DNA of 64,000 nucleotides from an uncultured Flavobacteriales bacterium (GCA_937974275.1 CALJIF010000041.1:41012-105011); one strand, 5' to 3'. Counted from the stretch's first letter, positions 43,198-53,700 are shown. A program made the numbers and translations. Notes: generated from the letters alone by a model not told the origin.

Positions 43198-44577
43198 GTG
43201 AATACTAACAAACTGGTTTTCGACAACATCCTGCAGACGATAGGTAAAACGCCTTTAGTGCGTATCAATAATATTACAAAAGGAACTGTTAAGGCAAAAG
43301 TGTATGCCAAAATTGAAACCTTTAATCCGGGCAACTCCATTAAGGATCGCATGGCGTTGAAGATGATCGAGGATGCGGAAAAAGATGGACGTCTTAAACC
43401 GGGAGGAACAATCATTGAAGGAACTTCCGGCAACACCGGAATGGGCTTGGCGATTGCTGCGATTATTAAAGGTTACAAGTGCATATTTACAACAACTGAC
43501 AAACAGTCGAAAGAAAAAGTAGATGCATTAAAGGCATTCGGCGCAGAGGTTATTGTTTGTCCAACGAACGTTGATCCCGAAGATCCGCGTTCCTATTATT
43601 CTGTTTCCTCACGATTAGAAAAAGAAGTTCCCAATTCCTGGAAACCGAATCAATATGACAACCTGAGCAATTCGCAAGCACACTATGAACAAACCGGTCC
43701 TGAAATTTGGGAACAAACCGAAGGAAAGATTACACATCTTGTGGTGGGAGTTGGAACCGGCGGGACAATTTGCGGAACAGGTCGCTTTTTGAAAGAAAAA
43801 AATCCAAACATCAAGATTCTGGGTATCGACACATATGGTTCTGTGTTTAAAAAATACAAGGAAACCGGAATCTTTGATAAGAATGAAATTTACCCGTACA
43901 TAACAGAAGGTATTGGAGAAGATTTCTTACCGCAAAACGTAGACTTCAACATTATTGACCATTTCGAAAAAGTAACGGATAAAGATGCAGCAGTAATGAC
44001 GCGTCGCATCACAAAAGAAGAAGGAATCTTTGCAGGAAACTCAGCAGGATCTGCAATGGCTGGTTTACTGCAAATGGCGAATCAGTTTAACGAAAACGAT
44101 GTTGTAGTTGTTATTTTCCACGATCACGGCACCCGTTATCTGGGTAAAATGTTTAATGACGATTGGATGCGTGCGAAAGGTTATCTCGATCCGACCGGTC
44201 AGACTGCTAAAGATATTGTAGCTGCTGTGAAACACAACAAAGTCATGTCTGTGGAAGTAACCGAAACGATCGAAAGTACAGCACGACTAATGCACGAGCG
44301 CGACTTCTCTCAGCTAACCATTACAAAAGACGGACGTATTGTAGGTTCAATTAATGAACAAAATATTTTCGAATGCCTGACTAAACATCCAAACAACAAA
44401 GGCAATTCCGTAGAAAGTATCATGAGTCCTGCGTTTCCTTTCGTGGATATTACAACACCTCTGGAAGCGTTAAGCAACATGATCACTCCTGAAAACCCTG
44501 CTGTGTTAGTGCGTGATTTCAAAACCGACGAAATTTATATTATCACCAGACACGACATTATCAGCATGATGTGCTAA
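43198..44577 (+). CDS. Cystathionine beta-synthase-like PLP enzyme with CBS domains
   Basis: 459 residues from GTG 43198. The fold-type II PLP domain (about 1-330) has the lysine in 'NSIKDRMALKM' (Lys49), the phosphate-binding 'EGTSGNTGMGLAIA' loop and the Gly-rich 'GVGTGGTICGTGRFL'. 'SGSVF'-like 'IDTYGSVFKKY' and 'EGIGEDFLP' are typical of CBS rather than cysteine synthase. Two C-terminal CBS domains (about 345-459: 'VEVTETIESTARLMHERDFS', 'SIMSPAFPFVDITTPLEALS') probably bind adenosyl compounds and regulate it. The enzyme likely condenses serine or O-acetylserine with homocysteine or sulfide. A terminator follows. Confidence 0.9.
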   Translation: MNTNKLVFDNILQTIGKTPLVRINNITKGTVKAKVYAKIETFNPGNSIKDRMALKMIEDAEKDGRLKPGGTIIEGTSGNTGMGLAIAAIIKGYKCIFTTTDKQSKEKVDALKAFGAEVIVCPTNVDPEDPRSYYSVSSRLEKEVPNSWKPNQYDNLSNSQAHYEQTGPEIWEQTEGKITHLVVGVGTGGTICGTGRFLKEKNPNIKILGIDTYGSVFKKYKETGIFDKNEIYPYITEGIGEDFLPQNVDFNIIDHFEKVTDKDAAVMTRRITKEEGIFAGNSAGSAMAGLLQMANQFNENDVVVVIFHDHGTRYLGKMFNDDWMRAKGYLDPTGQTAKDIVAAVKHNKVMSVEVTETIESTARLMHERDFSQLTITKDGRIVGSINEQNIFECLTKHPNNKGNSVESIMSPAFPFVDITTPLEALSNMITPENPAVLVRDFKTDEIYIITRHDIISMMC

Positions 44578-44582
44578 TTCGA

Positions 44583-44614
44583 AAAACCGCCATACTTCGG
44601 CGGTTTTCTTTTTT
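44583..44614 (+). terminator. Rho-independent terminator
   Basis: 9-bp stem (AAAACCGCC / GGCGGTTTT) with a 7-nt loop and a CTTTTTT tract, just after the CBS-like gene. Confidence 0.85.
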
Positions 44615-44647
44615 AATCACATTGCATCTTGTATCTTGCTGTATTAC

Positions 44648-47092
44648 ATGATTACTCGATTACTAATACTATTATGTTTTTTTGCTGTCCGTGTTTCTGC
44701 TCAAACACCGGTAATCGATTCTTTGCAAAAAGAAATTACCAAAGAAAAGAATCAGGAAAAAAAAGCAAGTCTTTTGAATCAACTTGCATTTGAATACCGC
44801 GGTATTGATGCGATGCAAACGCGCAACTTAGCGCGAGAAGCATACTCCATCGGACAACAAGTAAAGAATCAAAAAATTCAAGCCGATGCTTTGCATAAAG
44901 AAGGTTTGAGTTATTATTATGTCGATTCTTATGATACGGCTAAAGTCCTTTATAAGAAAAGTCTTCAACTGGCACAAAAACTCAGTGATTCATCATTAAT
45001 AGCTCAAGCATATACAGGAATTGGAAACGTTTATCGCCTTCAAGGAATTAACGATACCGCATTGCATTATCTCACCTCTGCATTACGTATCTACAAAGGT
45101 CTAAACGACAAAGCCAATGTTGCTCAATGCCAAAGTACGATTGGTGATGCTTACCTATTTTCATCTCAATATGACAAAGCGATGGAGTATCACCGCCAGT
45201 CATTTAAAACTGCACAAGAAACAGGTAACAGACGCTTACAGGCATTCAATCTTAGCAGCATGGGAAATAATTACCACATGCGCGGCGACTTTAAACAAGC
45301 AATAGCATATCATTCCAGGACGATTCAAATTGCAGATTCGATTGGCGAGTTGAACATTAAAGCGGGTAGCTTAGGTACCATGGCTGATGCATACACGCAA
45401 CTGTATAATTATCCGAAAGCAATTGAATGCTTCCTCGCAGCACTTGATATCGCCGAAGGAGCGAATGACAAGCACAACATGTCATTCATTTACAACGGCA
45501 TGTCCGACTTGTATTTAAAACAACACGACACCATTCAGGCGATTAAATACATTGATGAAAGTATTCGACTTTCGCGTGAAATCGGAGATTACAATCGCAC
45601 AGTTTACAACCTGATTTTTGAGTCGCAGATTCATTTTGCACAACAAGACACTGCAAAAGCAAATGTACTTGTAGCAGAGGCTTTGCAACTGGCCAAGCAA
45701 TACAACTACCCAAACCATATTGCAGCAGCACAGCGTATGCAGGGACAAATTGCAATGTTCCAAAAAAAATACGACAAAGCTGAAGTACTTATAAATACAG
45801 CGTTACAGTCATTCATTACATTACAAGACAATCAGGGAATAGCGGAGTGTTACAAACTCTTAACTGTAAGTGCAATTGAGCAAAAAAAATATAAAGATGC
45901 TATTCGACTGGGCGAGGAAGGAATGAAATATTCCCGTGAACTCAACTCTCCAACATTACAAATTGAATTCGCTTACCGTTTGTGGAAAGCCTATCAAGCA
46001 GATGGAAACCAAAACAAAGCATTGGAGTTTGCTCAATTATATATTGAACTGAAAGAGCAATACAGTTCGGAAGAAAATACGCGACGACAAGCCGAATTGA
46101 TGTTGCAATATTCGTTTGACAAGGAAAAAGAAAAAGAAAAGATTGCACAAGCGAAACGCGATGCCGAGCAAGAAGCGCGCTTCCGCCAACAACAATTCAT
46201 TTTGTACGCCGGCGCCATTGCTATCCTATTATTGTTAGCACTTGCATTTTTTATCTACCGCGGATATCGCGCTAAGAAGACTGCCAATGAAGTGATATCA
46301 CGCCAGAAAAAACTTGTTGAAGATATTAATCAGGAAATCACAGATAGTATCAACTATGCTAAGAACATACAGTTGGCTATGCTTCCCGCAGAATCCAATA
46401 TTAAACAACTTTTCCCGGAACACTTTATAGTGTTCAAACCACACGGTATAGTTAGTGGTGACTTCTATTGGGTTGGAGAATACGAACAATTCAAGTATTT
46501 CGCGGTAGTAGATTGCACAGGTCATGGCGTTCCCGGCGGTTTTATGAGTATGTTGGGCATTACATTGCTTAACGAGATTCTATCCGAAAAGAAAATACAT
46601 TCACCGGAAAAAATGCTGAACGAATTACGTGATATGGTAATTCAGTCTTTGAATAAAGAAGGCAGCGGAAGTTTGTCCCGAGATGGTATGGATATCAGCA
46701 TTTGCAGATTGGACACCAACACGATGGAGTTGTCATATAGCGGCGCCAACAACAGCGTTTACGTTCTTCGAGGCCAAGAAATAATCGAGTTAATTCCGGA
46801 CAAACAACCGATTGGCGTTCACGTCACCAAAAACCCGTTCACGTTAAAACAACTTTCATTGCAACGCGGAGATGTTGTCGTTAGTTTCTCTGATGGCTAT
46901 GCCGATCAGTTTGGAGGTCCGAAAGGAAAAAAGTTGATGTACAAAAAATTCAAGGAAATTCTGCAGCGTGCAACAAGCGGTAATATACATAACGCCGCAG
47001 CGATAATCACCGAAGAATTTGAAAACTGGAAAAACTATTCCTCCAAACAAGATCAAGTTGATGACGTTTGTATTATGGGGGTGAAAATTTAA
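44648..47092 (+). CDS. TPR-containing membrane PP2C/SpoIIE-type protein phosphatase
   Basis: 814 residues from ATG 44648 (a TTG at 44636 is in frame but weak). Signal or anchor at about 1-19, then about eleven tetratricopeptide helices (about 20-490, e.g. 'SSLIAQAYTGIGNVYRLQG'). One transmembrane helix follows (about 520-540, 'LYAGAIAILLLLALAFFIY'), then a short coiled coil and a SpoIIE-type PP2C domain (about 565-814). Metal-binding motifs 'SGDFYWVGEY', 'DCTGHGVPGGFMS', 'FSDGYADQFGG' and 'QVDDVCIMG' are intact. The periplasmic TPR part probably senses a partner and the cytosolic phosphatase signals inward. No kinase or anti-sigma partner is adjacent. Confidence 0.9.
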   Translation: MITRLLILLCFFAVRVSAQTPVIDSLQKEITKEKNQEKKASLLNQLAFEYRGIDAMQTRNLAREAYSIGQQVKNQKIQADALHKEGLSYYYVDSYDTAKVLYKKSLQLAQKLSDSSLIAQAYTGIGNVYRLQGINDTALHYLTSALRIYKGLNDKANVAQCQSTIGDAYLFSSQYDKAMEYHRQSFKTAQETGNRRLQAFNLSSMGNNYHMRGDFKQAIAYHSRTIQIADSIGELNIKAGSLGTMADAYTQLYNYPKAIECFLAALDIAEGANDKHNMSFIYNGMSDLYLKQHDTIQAIKYIDESIRLSREIGDYNRTVYNLIFESQIHFAQQDTAKANVLVAEALQLAKQYNYPNHIAAAQRMQGQIAMFQKKYDKAEVLINTALQSFITLQDNQGIAECYKLLTVSAIEQKKYKDAIRLGEEGMKYSRELNSPTLQIEFAYRLWKAYQADGNQNKALEFAQLYIELKEQYSSEENTRRQAELMLQYSFDKEKEKEKIAQAKRDAEQEARFRQQQFILYAGAIAILLLLALAFFIYRGYRAKKTANEVISRQKKLVEDINQEITDSINYAKNIQLAMLPAESNIKQLFPEHFIVFKPHGIVSGDFYWVGEYEQFKYFAVVDCTGHGVPGGFMSMLGITLLNEILSEKKIHSPEKMLNELRDMVIQSLNKEGSGSLSRDGMDISICRLDTNTMELSYSGANNSVYVLRGQEIIELIPDKQPIGVHVTKNPFTLKQLSLQRGDVVVSFSDGYADQFGGPKGKKLMYKKFKEILQRATSGNIHNAAAIITEEFENWKNYSSKQDQVDDVCIMGVKI

Positions 47093-47100
47093 TAGGCCAC

Positions 47101-47895
47101 ATGAATTTAGTGATAGATCAAACCGGCTTCAGCGTAGCAATTCCCTCTTTTCCCAATCGCATTATCTCCTTGGTCCCAAGTCAAACAGAATTGCTTCATG
47201 ATCTTGGACTAGAAGATCGCGTTGTCGGTATCACTAAATTTTGCATTCATCCTAATGAATGGTTTCAAAACAAGGCAAGAGTTGGAGGCACCAAAACAGT
47301 TAACATTGAAAAAGTACGACAACTTCAGCCGGACCTAATTATTGCGAACAAAGAAGAGAACACAAAAGAAGACATCGAATTACTTCGCAAAGAATTCAAC
47401 GTCTGGACCAGCGATATTCTAACGCTTGAAGACGCATTAAAGATGATTGTAAGTGTCGGAGAAATTAGCGGAACTGCGGATCGAGCGTTAGAACTACAAT
47501 TAACAATCGATAACTCATTCAAGAACTTGACACGAGGTCCGCAAGTCAATGTGTTATATTTAATTTGGAGCAACCCCTGGATGTGTGCCGGCACGTCAAC
47601 TTTTATTCACGATTTAATTTCGAAATGCGGCTGGAATAATCTGGGTACTGAATTTGATGGACGCTATCCGCAATTAACTGATGCACAGATTGCACAAAGT
47701 GATCCCGATATTATTTTATTATCATCCGAACCTTTTCCGTTCAAGGAACAACATATCCATCAATTAAAAATGATCAGCCCCGGAAGTCGAATAATTGAAG
47801 TAGATGGAGAACTTTTTTCTTGGTACGGATCTCGGTTGCTGCAAACCGTGCGTTATCTTAATGAGTTGAATGCCGCGTGGGTAAAAGAGTGGTAA
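47101..47895 (+). CDS. BtuF-fold helical-backbone metal/cobalamin-binding protein, no signal peptide
   Basis: 264 residues from ATG 47101, 8 bp after the phosphatase stop. The TroA/BtuF-like fold is shown by 'RIISLVPSQTELLHDLGLED', 'VVGITKFCIHPNEW', 'VRQLQPDLIIANKEEN' and 'AGTSTFIHDLISKCGWNNLG'. Most such proteins are exported binding proteins of B12 or iron ABC transporters, but this one starts directly with the folded domain and has no signal sequence, so it is predicted cytosolic. It may bind a corrinoid or be an assembly factor. IcmF in this window needs B12, though the genes are 20 kb apart. Confidence 0.82.
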   Translation: MNLVIDQTGFSVAIPSFPNRIISLVPSQTELLHDLGLEDRVVGITKFCIHPNEWFQNKARVGGTKTVNIEKVRQLQPDLIIANKEENTKEDIELLRKEFNVWTSDILTLEDALKMIVSVGEISGTADRALELQLTIDNSFKNLTRGPQVNVLYLIWSNPWMCAGTSTFIHDLISKCGWNNLGTEFDGRYPQLTDAQIAQSDPDIILLSSEPFPFKEQHIHQLKMISPGSRIIEVDGELFSWYGSRLLQTVRYLNELNAAWVKEW

Positions 47896-47899
47896 TTCG

Positions 47900-47907
47900 T
47901 ACCTTTG
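47900..47907 (+). promoter_or_regulatory. -7 promoter box of the patatin gene
   Basis: TACCTTTG, perfect TAnnTTTG, 15 bp before ATG 47923. A six-codon frame beginning at ATG 47916 overlaps the true start and is probably chance. Confidence 0.55.
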
Positions 47908-47922
47908 ATAAAACCATGAGCC

Positions 47923-50253
47923 ATGCGGGCTGCTAATATTATTAACGTACTCATATTGTTGTTGGTTGGCACATACGCATATGCGCAGCCTCAGCCTCCT
48001 GTGGTATATGGTAAGCAAGACAAAGTTGGAGTAGTCTTAAGTGGTGGCGGAGCATCCGGAATGGCACACATCGGCGTTCTGAAAGCTTTAGAAGAAAATC
48101 AAATTCCTATTGACTATATCTGCGGAACTTCCAGCGGTGCGCTTATCGGAGCCATGTACGCAATGGGGTACAGCCCCTGGGAAATTGAACAACTCGTAAA
48201 AACAGAAGATTTTAAAAGTTGGGCTACCGGAGTTATTCAACCACAGTATGTATACTATTTCAAAAAGAAAGAAGACAATGCTTCATGGTTGTCTTTTAAA
48301 ATGTCACTAGACACTTCATTGATTACGAGTTTACCTACCAACTTAATTTCACCGATTCCCATGGATTTTGCGTTGATGGAACGAACTGCTGCAGCGAGCG
48401 CCGCTGCTAATTATAAGTTCGATAGCTTGTTTATTCCGTTTCGTTGCGTGGCGTCTGATGTAGCAAATAAAGAATCAGTGGTCTTCCGTAACGGTGATTT
48501 AGGCCAAGCTGTTCGCGCTTCAATGTCATACCCGTTTTATTTAAAACCGATTACCGTAAACGGAAGACTACTATTTGATGGTGGTTTGTACAACAACTTT
48601 CCGTCGAATATCATGTACACTGATTTCTTTCCGGATTTTATCATTGGTAGTAATGTTGCCACAGCATTTGCAAATCCTGAAGAAGATAACCTCATTTCAC
48701 AAATACGGGCTATGCTCACCAGTAAAACCGATTTCACACCACAATGCGAAAACGGAATCATCATTGAACCGAATGCGGATTGGGTGGGGTTATTTGATTT
48801 TGAAAATGCACAAGCTGTAATTGACAGTGGCTACGCCGCAACGATAAGACAAATCGAGGAAATTAAACTGCATGTTACTCGTCGTGTTGCTCCGGATGAA
48901 TTAAAAACACGCAGAGAAAATTTCAAGAAAAAATTACCGCCACTCGTCTTTGGCAATCTCATAATTGAAGGAGATAAGCTTACTCGTGCACAAGTAAACT
49001 ATACTTCATCTATACTTCGTAAGAAGAAAAAAAGTATTCCGTTAATAGAATTAAAACCGCAGTACTTTCGTTTGGCTGCGGATGATAAACTCAAATCAAT
49101 TTATCCTTTGGCTCGCTACAACAAATCAACCGGATTATATGATTTGACCTTGAATATCAAAAAAGAGCGTCCTTTCACCACACAATTCGGAGGCAACTTT
49201 TCTAATCGTCCCATAAATATGGGATTCATTGCCATGCAATACGATCTGCTTAGCAATCCTTCCTTATCTGTTATGGGTAATGCGTATCTCGGAAAGCTGT
49301 ATAGTTCGGTGCAGCTAAAAACGCGAATCGATTTCTCTACACAACTTCCGTTTTACATAGAACCGTCATTCACATGGAATCGATTTGATTATTTCCGGAG
49401 TAGTCCGGCATTCTTTGAAGATACTAAACCTGCTTACCTCATCATGTGGGATCGTTGCGGTGAACTAAGTTTGGGATTGCCGATCAACAACAAAACAAAA
49501 CTCTCAATAGCAACTTCGTACGCGTTTATACGCGACCTGTATTATCAGGTTGATGCTTTTCAATCTGCCGATACCGCAGACCGTACAGATTTCACGACGT
49601 TTAGCTCGCATTTATTATATGAACGAAGCACACTCAACCGCAAACAATATGCATCACAAGGAACATACTTCGCATTTAAAGCACGATTTGTTCAAGGTGA
49701 AGAATACTATCAACCGGGGTCAACAGCTATAATACAAGACCGCTTTCGTGCTGTACACAACTGGGTAGTGTTACGTCTTGTTTATGATACTTACTTTAAA
49801 GAACGAGGAAGCTGGCGACTTGGTTTTTATGGAGAAGCCGTTTATTCCTCGCAACCATTTTTCAGCAACTACTTCGCTACTATGCTTAGTGCTCCTGCAT
49901 TTATGCCGACTCCCGAAAGTAAAACCTATTTTATTCCGGAGTTTCGAGCACATCAATTCGCAGGCGCAGGATTGAAAAATGTCTTTGTATTAAATAAGAG
50001 TATTGATGTCCGGCTGGAAGGATTTGTAATGCTTCCCTATCAAGCAATTCAGAAAGAATTTGACAATACTGCTGGATATAGCGCGCCACTTTCTATTTCT
50101 GATTTGGAATTTATTGCAATGTCTGCGTTAGTTTGGCACTCACCGCTGGGTCCGGTTAGTTTATCCGCAAACTATTACTCATCACGCACAGATCAGGTGA
50201 GTGTGCTGTTTCATTTCGGTTACATCATTTTCAATCGCAAAGCATTGGATTAA
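47923..50253 (+). CDS. Patatin-like phospholipase with POTRA and C-terminal outer-membrane barrel
   Basis: 776 residues with a signal peptide (about 1-21, ends 'TYAYAQ'). The patatin domain (about 30-300) has the oxyanion loop 'LSGGGASGMAHIGVL', nucleophile 'GTSSGAL' (G-x-S-x-G, Ser about 67) and catalytic Asp in 'FDGGLYNNFPS'. A POTRA-like segment follows (about 335-420, 'VFGNLIIEGDKLTRAQVNY'). The last 350 residues are alternating beta-strands of a BamA/TpsB-type barrel ending 'VSVLFHFGYIIFNRKALD'. The order resembles PlpD-type patatins that export their own lipase domain. A strong terminator follows. Confidence 0.88.
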   Translation: MRAANIINVLILLLVGTYAYAQPQPPVVYGKQDKVGVVLSGGGASGMAHIGVLKALEENQIPIDYICGTSSGALIGAMYAMGYSPWEIEQLVKTEDFKSWATGVIQPQYVYYFKKKEDNASWLSFKMSLDTSLITSLPTNLISPIPMDFALMERTAAASAAANYKFDSLFIPFRCVASDVANKESVVFRNGDLGQAVRASMSYPFYLKPITVNGRLLFDGGLYNNFPSNIMYTDFFPDFIIGSNVATAFANPEEDNLISQIRAMLTSKTDFTPQCENGIIIEPNADWVGLFDFENAQAVIDSGYAATIRQIEEIKLHVTRRVAPDELKTRRENFKKKLPPLVFGNLIIEGDKLTRAQVNYTSSILRKKKKSIPLIELKPQYFRLAADDKLKSIYPLARYNKSTGLYDLTLNIKKERPFTTQFGGNFSNRPINMGFIAMQYDLLSNPSLSVMGNAYLGKLYSSVQLKTRIDFSTQLPFYIEPSFTWNRFDYFRSSPAFFEDTKPAYLIMWDRCGELSLGLPINNKTKLSIATSYAFIRDLYYQVDAFQSADTADRTDFTTFSSHLLYERSTLNRKQYASQGTYFAFKARFVQGEEYYQPGSTAIIQDRFRAVHNWVVLRLVYDTYFKERGSWRLGFYGEAVYSSQPFFSNYFATMLSAPAFMPTPESKTYFIPEFRAHQFAGAGLKNVFVLNKSIDVRLEGFVMLPYQAIQKEFDNTAGYSAPLSISDLEFIAMSALVWHSPLGPVSLSANYYSSRTDQVSVLFHFGYIIFNRKALD

Positions 50254-50255
50254 AA

Positions 50256-50286
50256 AAAAGGCCCTCATCATTGATGAAAGCCTTTT
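50256..50286. terminator. Bidirectional terminator
   Basis: Stem AAAAGGC / GCCTTTT with an inner TCATC / GATGA helix and a 3-nt loop, separating the convergent patatin and DUF3467 genes. Confidence 0.7.
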
Positions 50287-50311
50287 CAGTAATAAATGAA
50301 TGTACTATCGA

Positions 50312-50623
50312 TTAAGCCATTCCTTTAGTTCCGCCGAAATTCAACGGGAATGCATTTGGCATTTCACTTTCTGCAATTGCACCATTCGTTTGTTCAAAGC
50401 GCGTAATATTATCCTTTAGTGCACGCATCAATCGTTTTGCGTGTTGAGGAGTTAATACGATTCGCGATTTCACTTTGGCCTTGGGCACTCCCGGCATGAT
50501 TTGAATAAAATCCAATACAAACTCGGAATTAGAGTGTGTGATGATCGCCAAATTGGAATAAATACCTTCTGCGACCTCTTCCGTAAGCTCAATATTCAGT
50601 TGCTGTTCTTCTTGCATAACCAT
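50312..50623 (-). CDS. DUF3467 family small protein
   Basis: 103 residues from ATG 50623 (ATG 50617 is also possible); a start at 50689 would lie inside the rpoC terminator. It shows the DUF3467 blocks 'LTEEVAEGIYSNLAIITHS', 'FVLDFIQIMPGVPKAKVKSR' and 'LTPQHAKRLMRALKDNITRFEQ'. These small cytosolic proteins of unknown function are common in Bacteroidota and often near information-processing genes. A perfect -7 box is 11 bp upstream, so it is transcribed apart from rpoC. Confidence 0.85.
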   Translation of the reverse strand: MVMQEEQQLNIELTEEVAEGIYSNLAIITHSNSEFVLDFIQIMPGVPKAKVKSRIVLTPQHAKRLMRALKDNITRFEQTNGAIAESEMPNAFPLNFGGTKGMA

Positions 50624-50634
50624 TATGTTTTTAT

Positions 50635-50642
50635 CAAAGTTA
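50635..50642 (-). promoter_or_regulatory. -7 promoter box of the DUF3467 gene
   Basis: Minus strand TAACTTTG, perfect TAnnTTTG, 11 bp before ATG 50623. Confidence 0.55.
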
Positions 50643-50675
50643 ATGAAACTCGTACACTCCGTTTTATAAAAGTAA

Positions 50676-50703
50676 AAGAGGCGATTCAAATGAATCGCCT
50701 CTT
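50676..50703 (-). terminator. rpoC terminator
   Basis: Minus strand: a perfect 13-bp stem (AAGAGGCGATTCA / TGAATCGCCTCTT) with a 2-nt apex, followed by TTTACTTTTA. It lies 18 bp after the rpoC stop and closes the whole ribosomal/RNA-polymerase operon. Confidence 0.9.
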
Positions 50704-50721
50704 ATGTCATCAACTGCTTAA

Positions 50722-53700
50722 TTAAACTTCTTCTTCCAAAGTTTCTTTCTTCGCAGCCATGAGTTTTTCGTACTCTTCTTTCGAACCTACAACGAGTTTC
50801 TCGTAAGTGCGTAAGCCTGTACCTGCAGGAATCAAGTGACCAACGATCACATTCTCCTTCAGTCCAACAAGCGTATCTTGCTTGCCATGTACCGCTGCCT
50901 CGTTCAACACTTTTGTAGTTTCCTGGAACGACGCTGCAGATACCCAACTGTTGGTTTGCAACGACGCACGAGTAATACCTTGCAAAATCTGTTGTGAAGT
51001 TGCAGGAACTGCGTCGCGCGCTTCAACAGGCTTCAAATCTTTACGCTTAAGCATAGAGTTTTCATCACGAAGCTTACGTGCTGAAATAATCTGACCTGCT
51101 TTAAAGTTTTGTGAATCACCCGGATCAACAACAACTTTCTTAGCAAACAAGCGATCGTTCTCTTCCATGAAATCAGCCTTATTAGCCAATTGCGTTTCCA
51201 ACAACATGGTATCGCCCGGATCAGAAATCTCAACTTTACGCATCATTTGACGTACGATAACCTCAAAATGCTTGTCGTTGATTTTTACACCCTGCAAACG
51301 ATAAACTTCTTGAATTTCGTTTACCAGATATTCCTGAACTGCAGTTGGTCCTTTAATCGCCAGAATATCACCCGGACTAATCACTCCGTCCGATAATGCT
51401 TCACCTGCGCGGATAAAGTCATTCTCCTGAACCAAAATATGCTTCGACAACGGAATAAGATAAGTCTTACGTTCGCCGGTGCGCGATTCAACAGAAACCT
51501 CACGATTACCACGCTTGATCTTACCAAAAGAAACAACTCCGTCAATCTCAGAAACAACAGCCGGGTTGCTTGGGTTACGAGCTTCAAATAACTCTGTAAC
51601 TCGTGGAAGACCACCGGTGATATCTCCTTGCTTACCTACAGCACGTGGAATTTTAACGAGGATATGACCTGCATCAATTTTCGCTCCGTCTTCAATCACA
51701 ATATGAGCAGAAACCGGAATGTTGTAGTTTTTCAAGATATCGCCGCCGTTAACAATACGGATAGACGGGTTCTTAGTTTTATCTTTTGATTCGATGATTA
51801 CCTTCTCACGGAATCCGGTTTGTTCGTCAGCCTCTTCGCGGAACGTAATACCTTCTTCGATGTTATCAAACTCAACCTTGCCGGCAAATTCAGAAACGAT
51901 AACTGCGTTATACGGATCCCATTCGCAAATCGTAACACCTTTCTTCACGTTATCACCATGCTTAACATACAAGATAGATCCGTAAGGAACGTTACCCGTA
52001 GTTAATACAATTCCGGTGTTAGGATCGATGATACGCATTTCAGCTGAACGACCGATAACCACATCAACTGCACCTTCTTCTGTCTTACGCTTTACTGTAC
52101 GCAATTCATCCATCTCAATGATACCGTCGTGTTTCGCTTCCAACTTAGATGAAGCCGCAGAACCTCCTGCAACACCACCCACGTGGAACGTACGTAACGT
52201 CAACTGAGTACCCGGCTCACCGATAGACTGCGCGGCAATTACACCTACAGCCTCACCCATTTGAACCATGCGTGCAGATGCAAGATTACGTCCGTAACAC
52301 TTAGCACATACACCTTGCTTCGATTCACAAGTTAATACAGAACGAATTTCAACAGCCTCAATAGCGCTTTGATCAATTCGCGTTGCATACTCCTCGGTGA
52401 TTTCCATACCTGCACTGATAATCAAATTACCCGTGCGTGGCTCATATACATCATGGACTGCAGTACGACCCAAAATACGATCATACAACGATTCAACGAT
52501 TTCTTCATTCTTCTTTAATGCAGTCGCAACAAGTCCGCGCAACGTACCGCAATCATCTTCAGTAATTACGACATCCTGTGCCACGTCAACCAAACGACGA
52601 GTCAGATATCCTGCATCCGCCGTTTTCAACGCCGTATCCGCAAGACCTTTACGTGCACCGTGTGTGGAGATGAAATACTCCAAGATGGAAAGGCCTTCTT
52701 TAAAGTTAGAGATAACGGGGTTTTCGATAATCTCGCCGCCGCCGGCTCCGCCTTTAGATGGCTTAGCCATCAAACCACGCATACCACCCAACTGCTTAAT
52801 CTGTTCTTTAGATCCACGAGCACCGGAATCCAACATCATGTACACAGGGTTGAAGCCCTGACGATCAGATGATAACTGATCCAATACTTTTTTAGTGATA
52901 CGGTTGTTAGTGTGCGTCCAGATATCAATGATCTGATTATAACGTTCGTTGTTGGTGATGAAGCCCATGTTATAGTTCGTACGAACTTCTTCAACCTGAG
53001 CATTAGCATCATCAATCATCTTCACCTTATCTTCAGGAACGATGATATCACCTAAGTTAAACGACAAGCCGCCCTTGAATGCCATGCGGAAACCTAATTC
53101 CTTGATGTCATCCAAGAACTTCGCAGTGCGAGCCATTCCGGTTTCTTTCAATACATAACCGATAATATCACGCAACGACTTCTTCGTCAATAACTCATTG
53201 ATATAACCTGCTTCAAAAGGAACTACCTGATTGAACATGATACGACCAACAGTAGTTTCAATAATGCCCGGCTTTAACTCGCCGTCCACCTTCATATTGT
53301 TGATACGAACTTTCACCCAAGCATGCAAATCAACGCGCTTTTCGTTGTATGCAATAATTGCTTCTTCTGCGCTATAGAACGTCAGACCCTGACCTTTAAC
53401 CGTAACACGGTCGTCAGTCTTCATGCCTTTGGTAATATAGTACAGACCCAACACCATGTCCTGAGAAGGAACCGCGATTGGCGCTCCGTTTGCAGGGTTC
53501 AAAATGTTATGAGCAGCAAGCATCAATACCTGAGCTTCCAATACCGCAGCATTTCCTAGTGGAACGTGCACAGCCATCTGGTCACCGTCGAAGTCAGCGT
53601 TGAATGCAGTACACACTAATGGGTGCAACTGAATCGCTTTTCCTTCGATCAATTTTGGCTGGAACGATTGGATACCCAAACGGTGAAGTGTTGGTGCACG

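Noticed and set aside
47916..47936. Six-codon leader peptide overlapping the patatin start
   Set aside because: A chance frame beginning 8 bp after the -7 box; no regulatory codons or hairpins accompany it.
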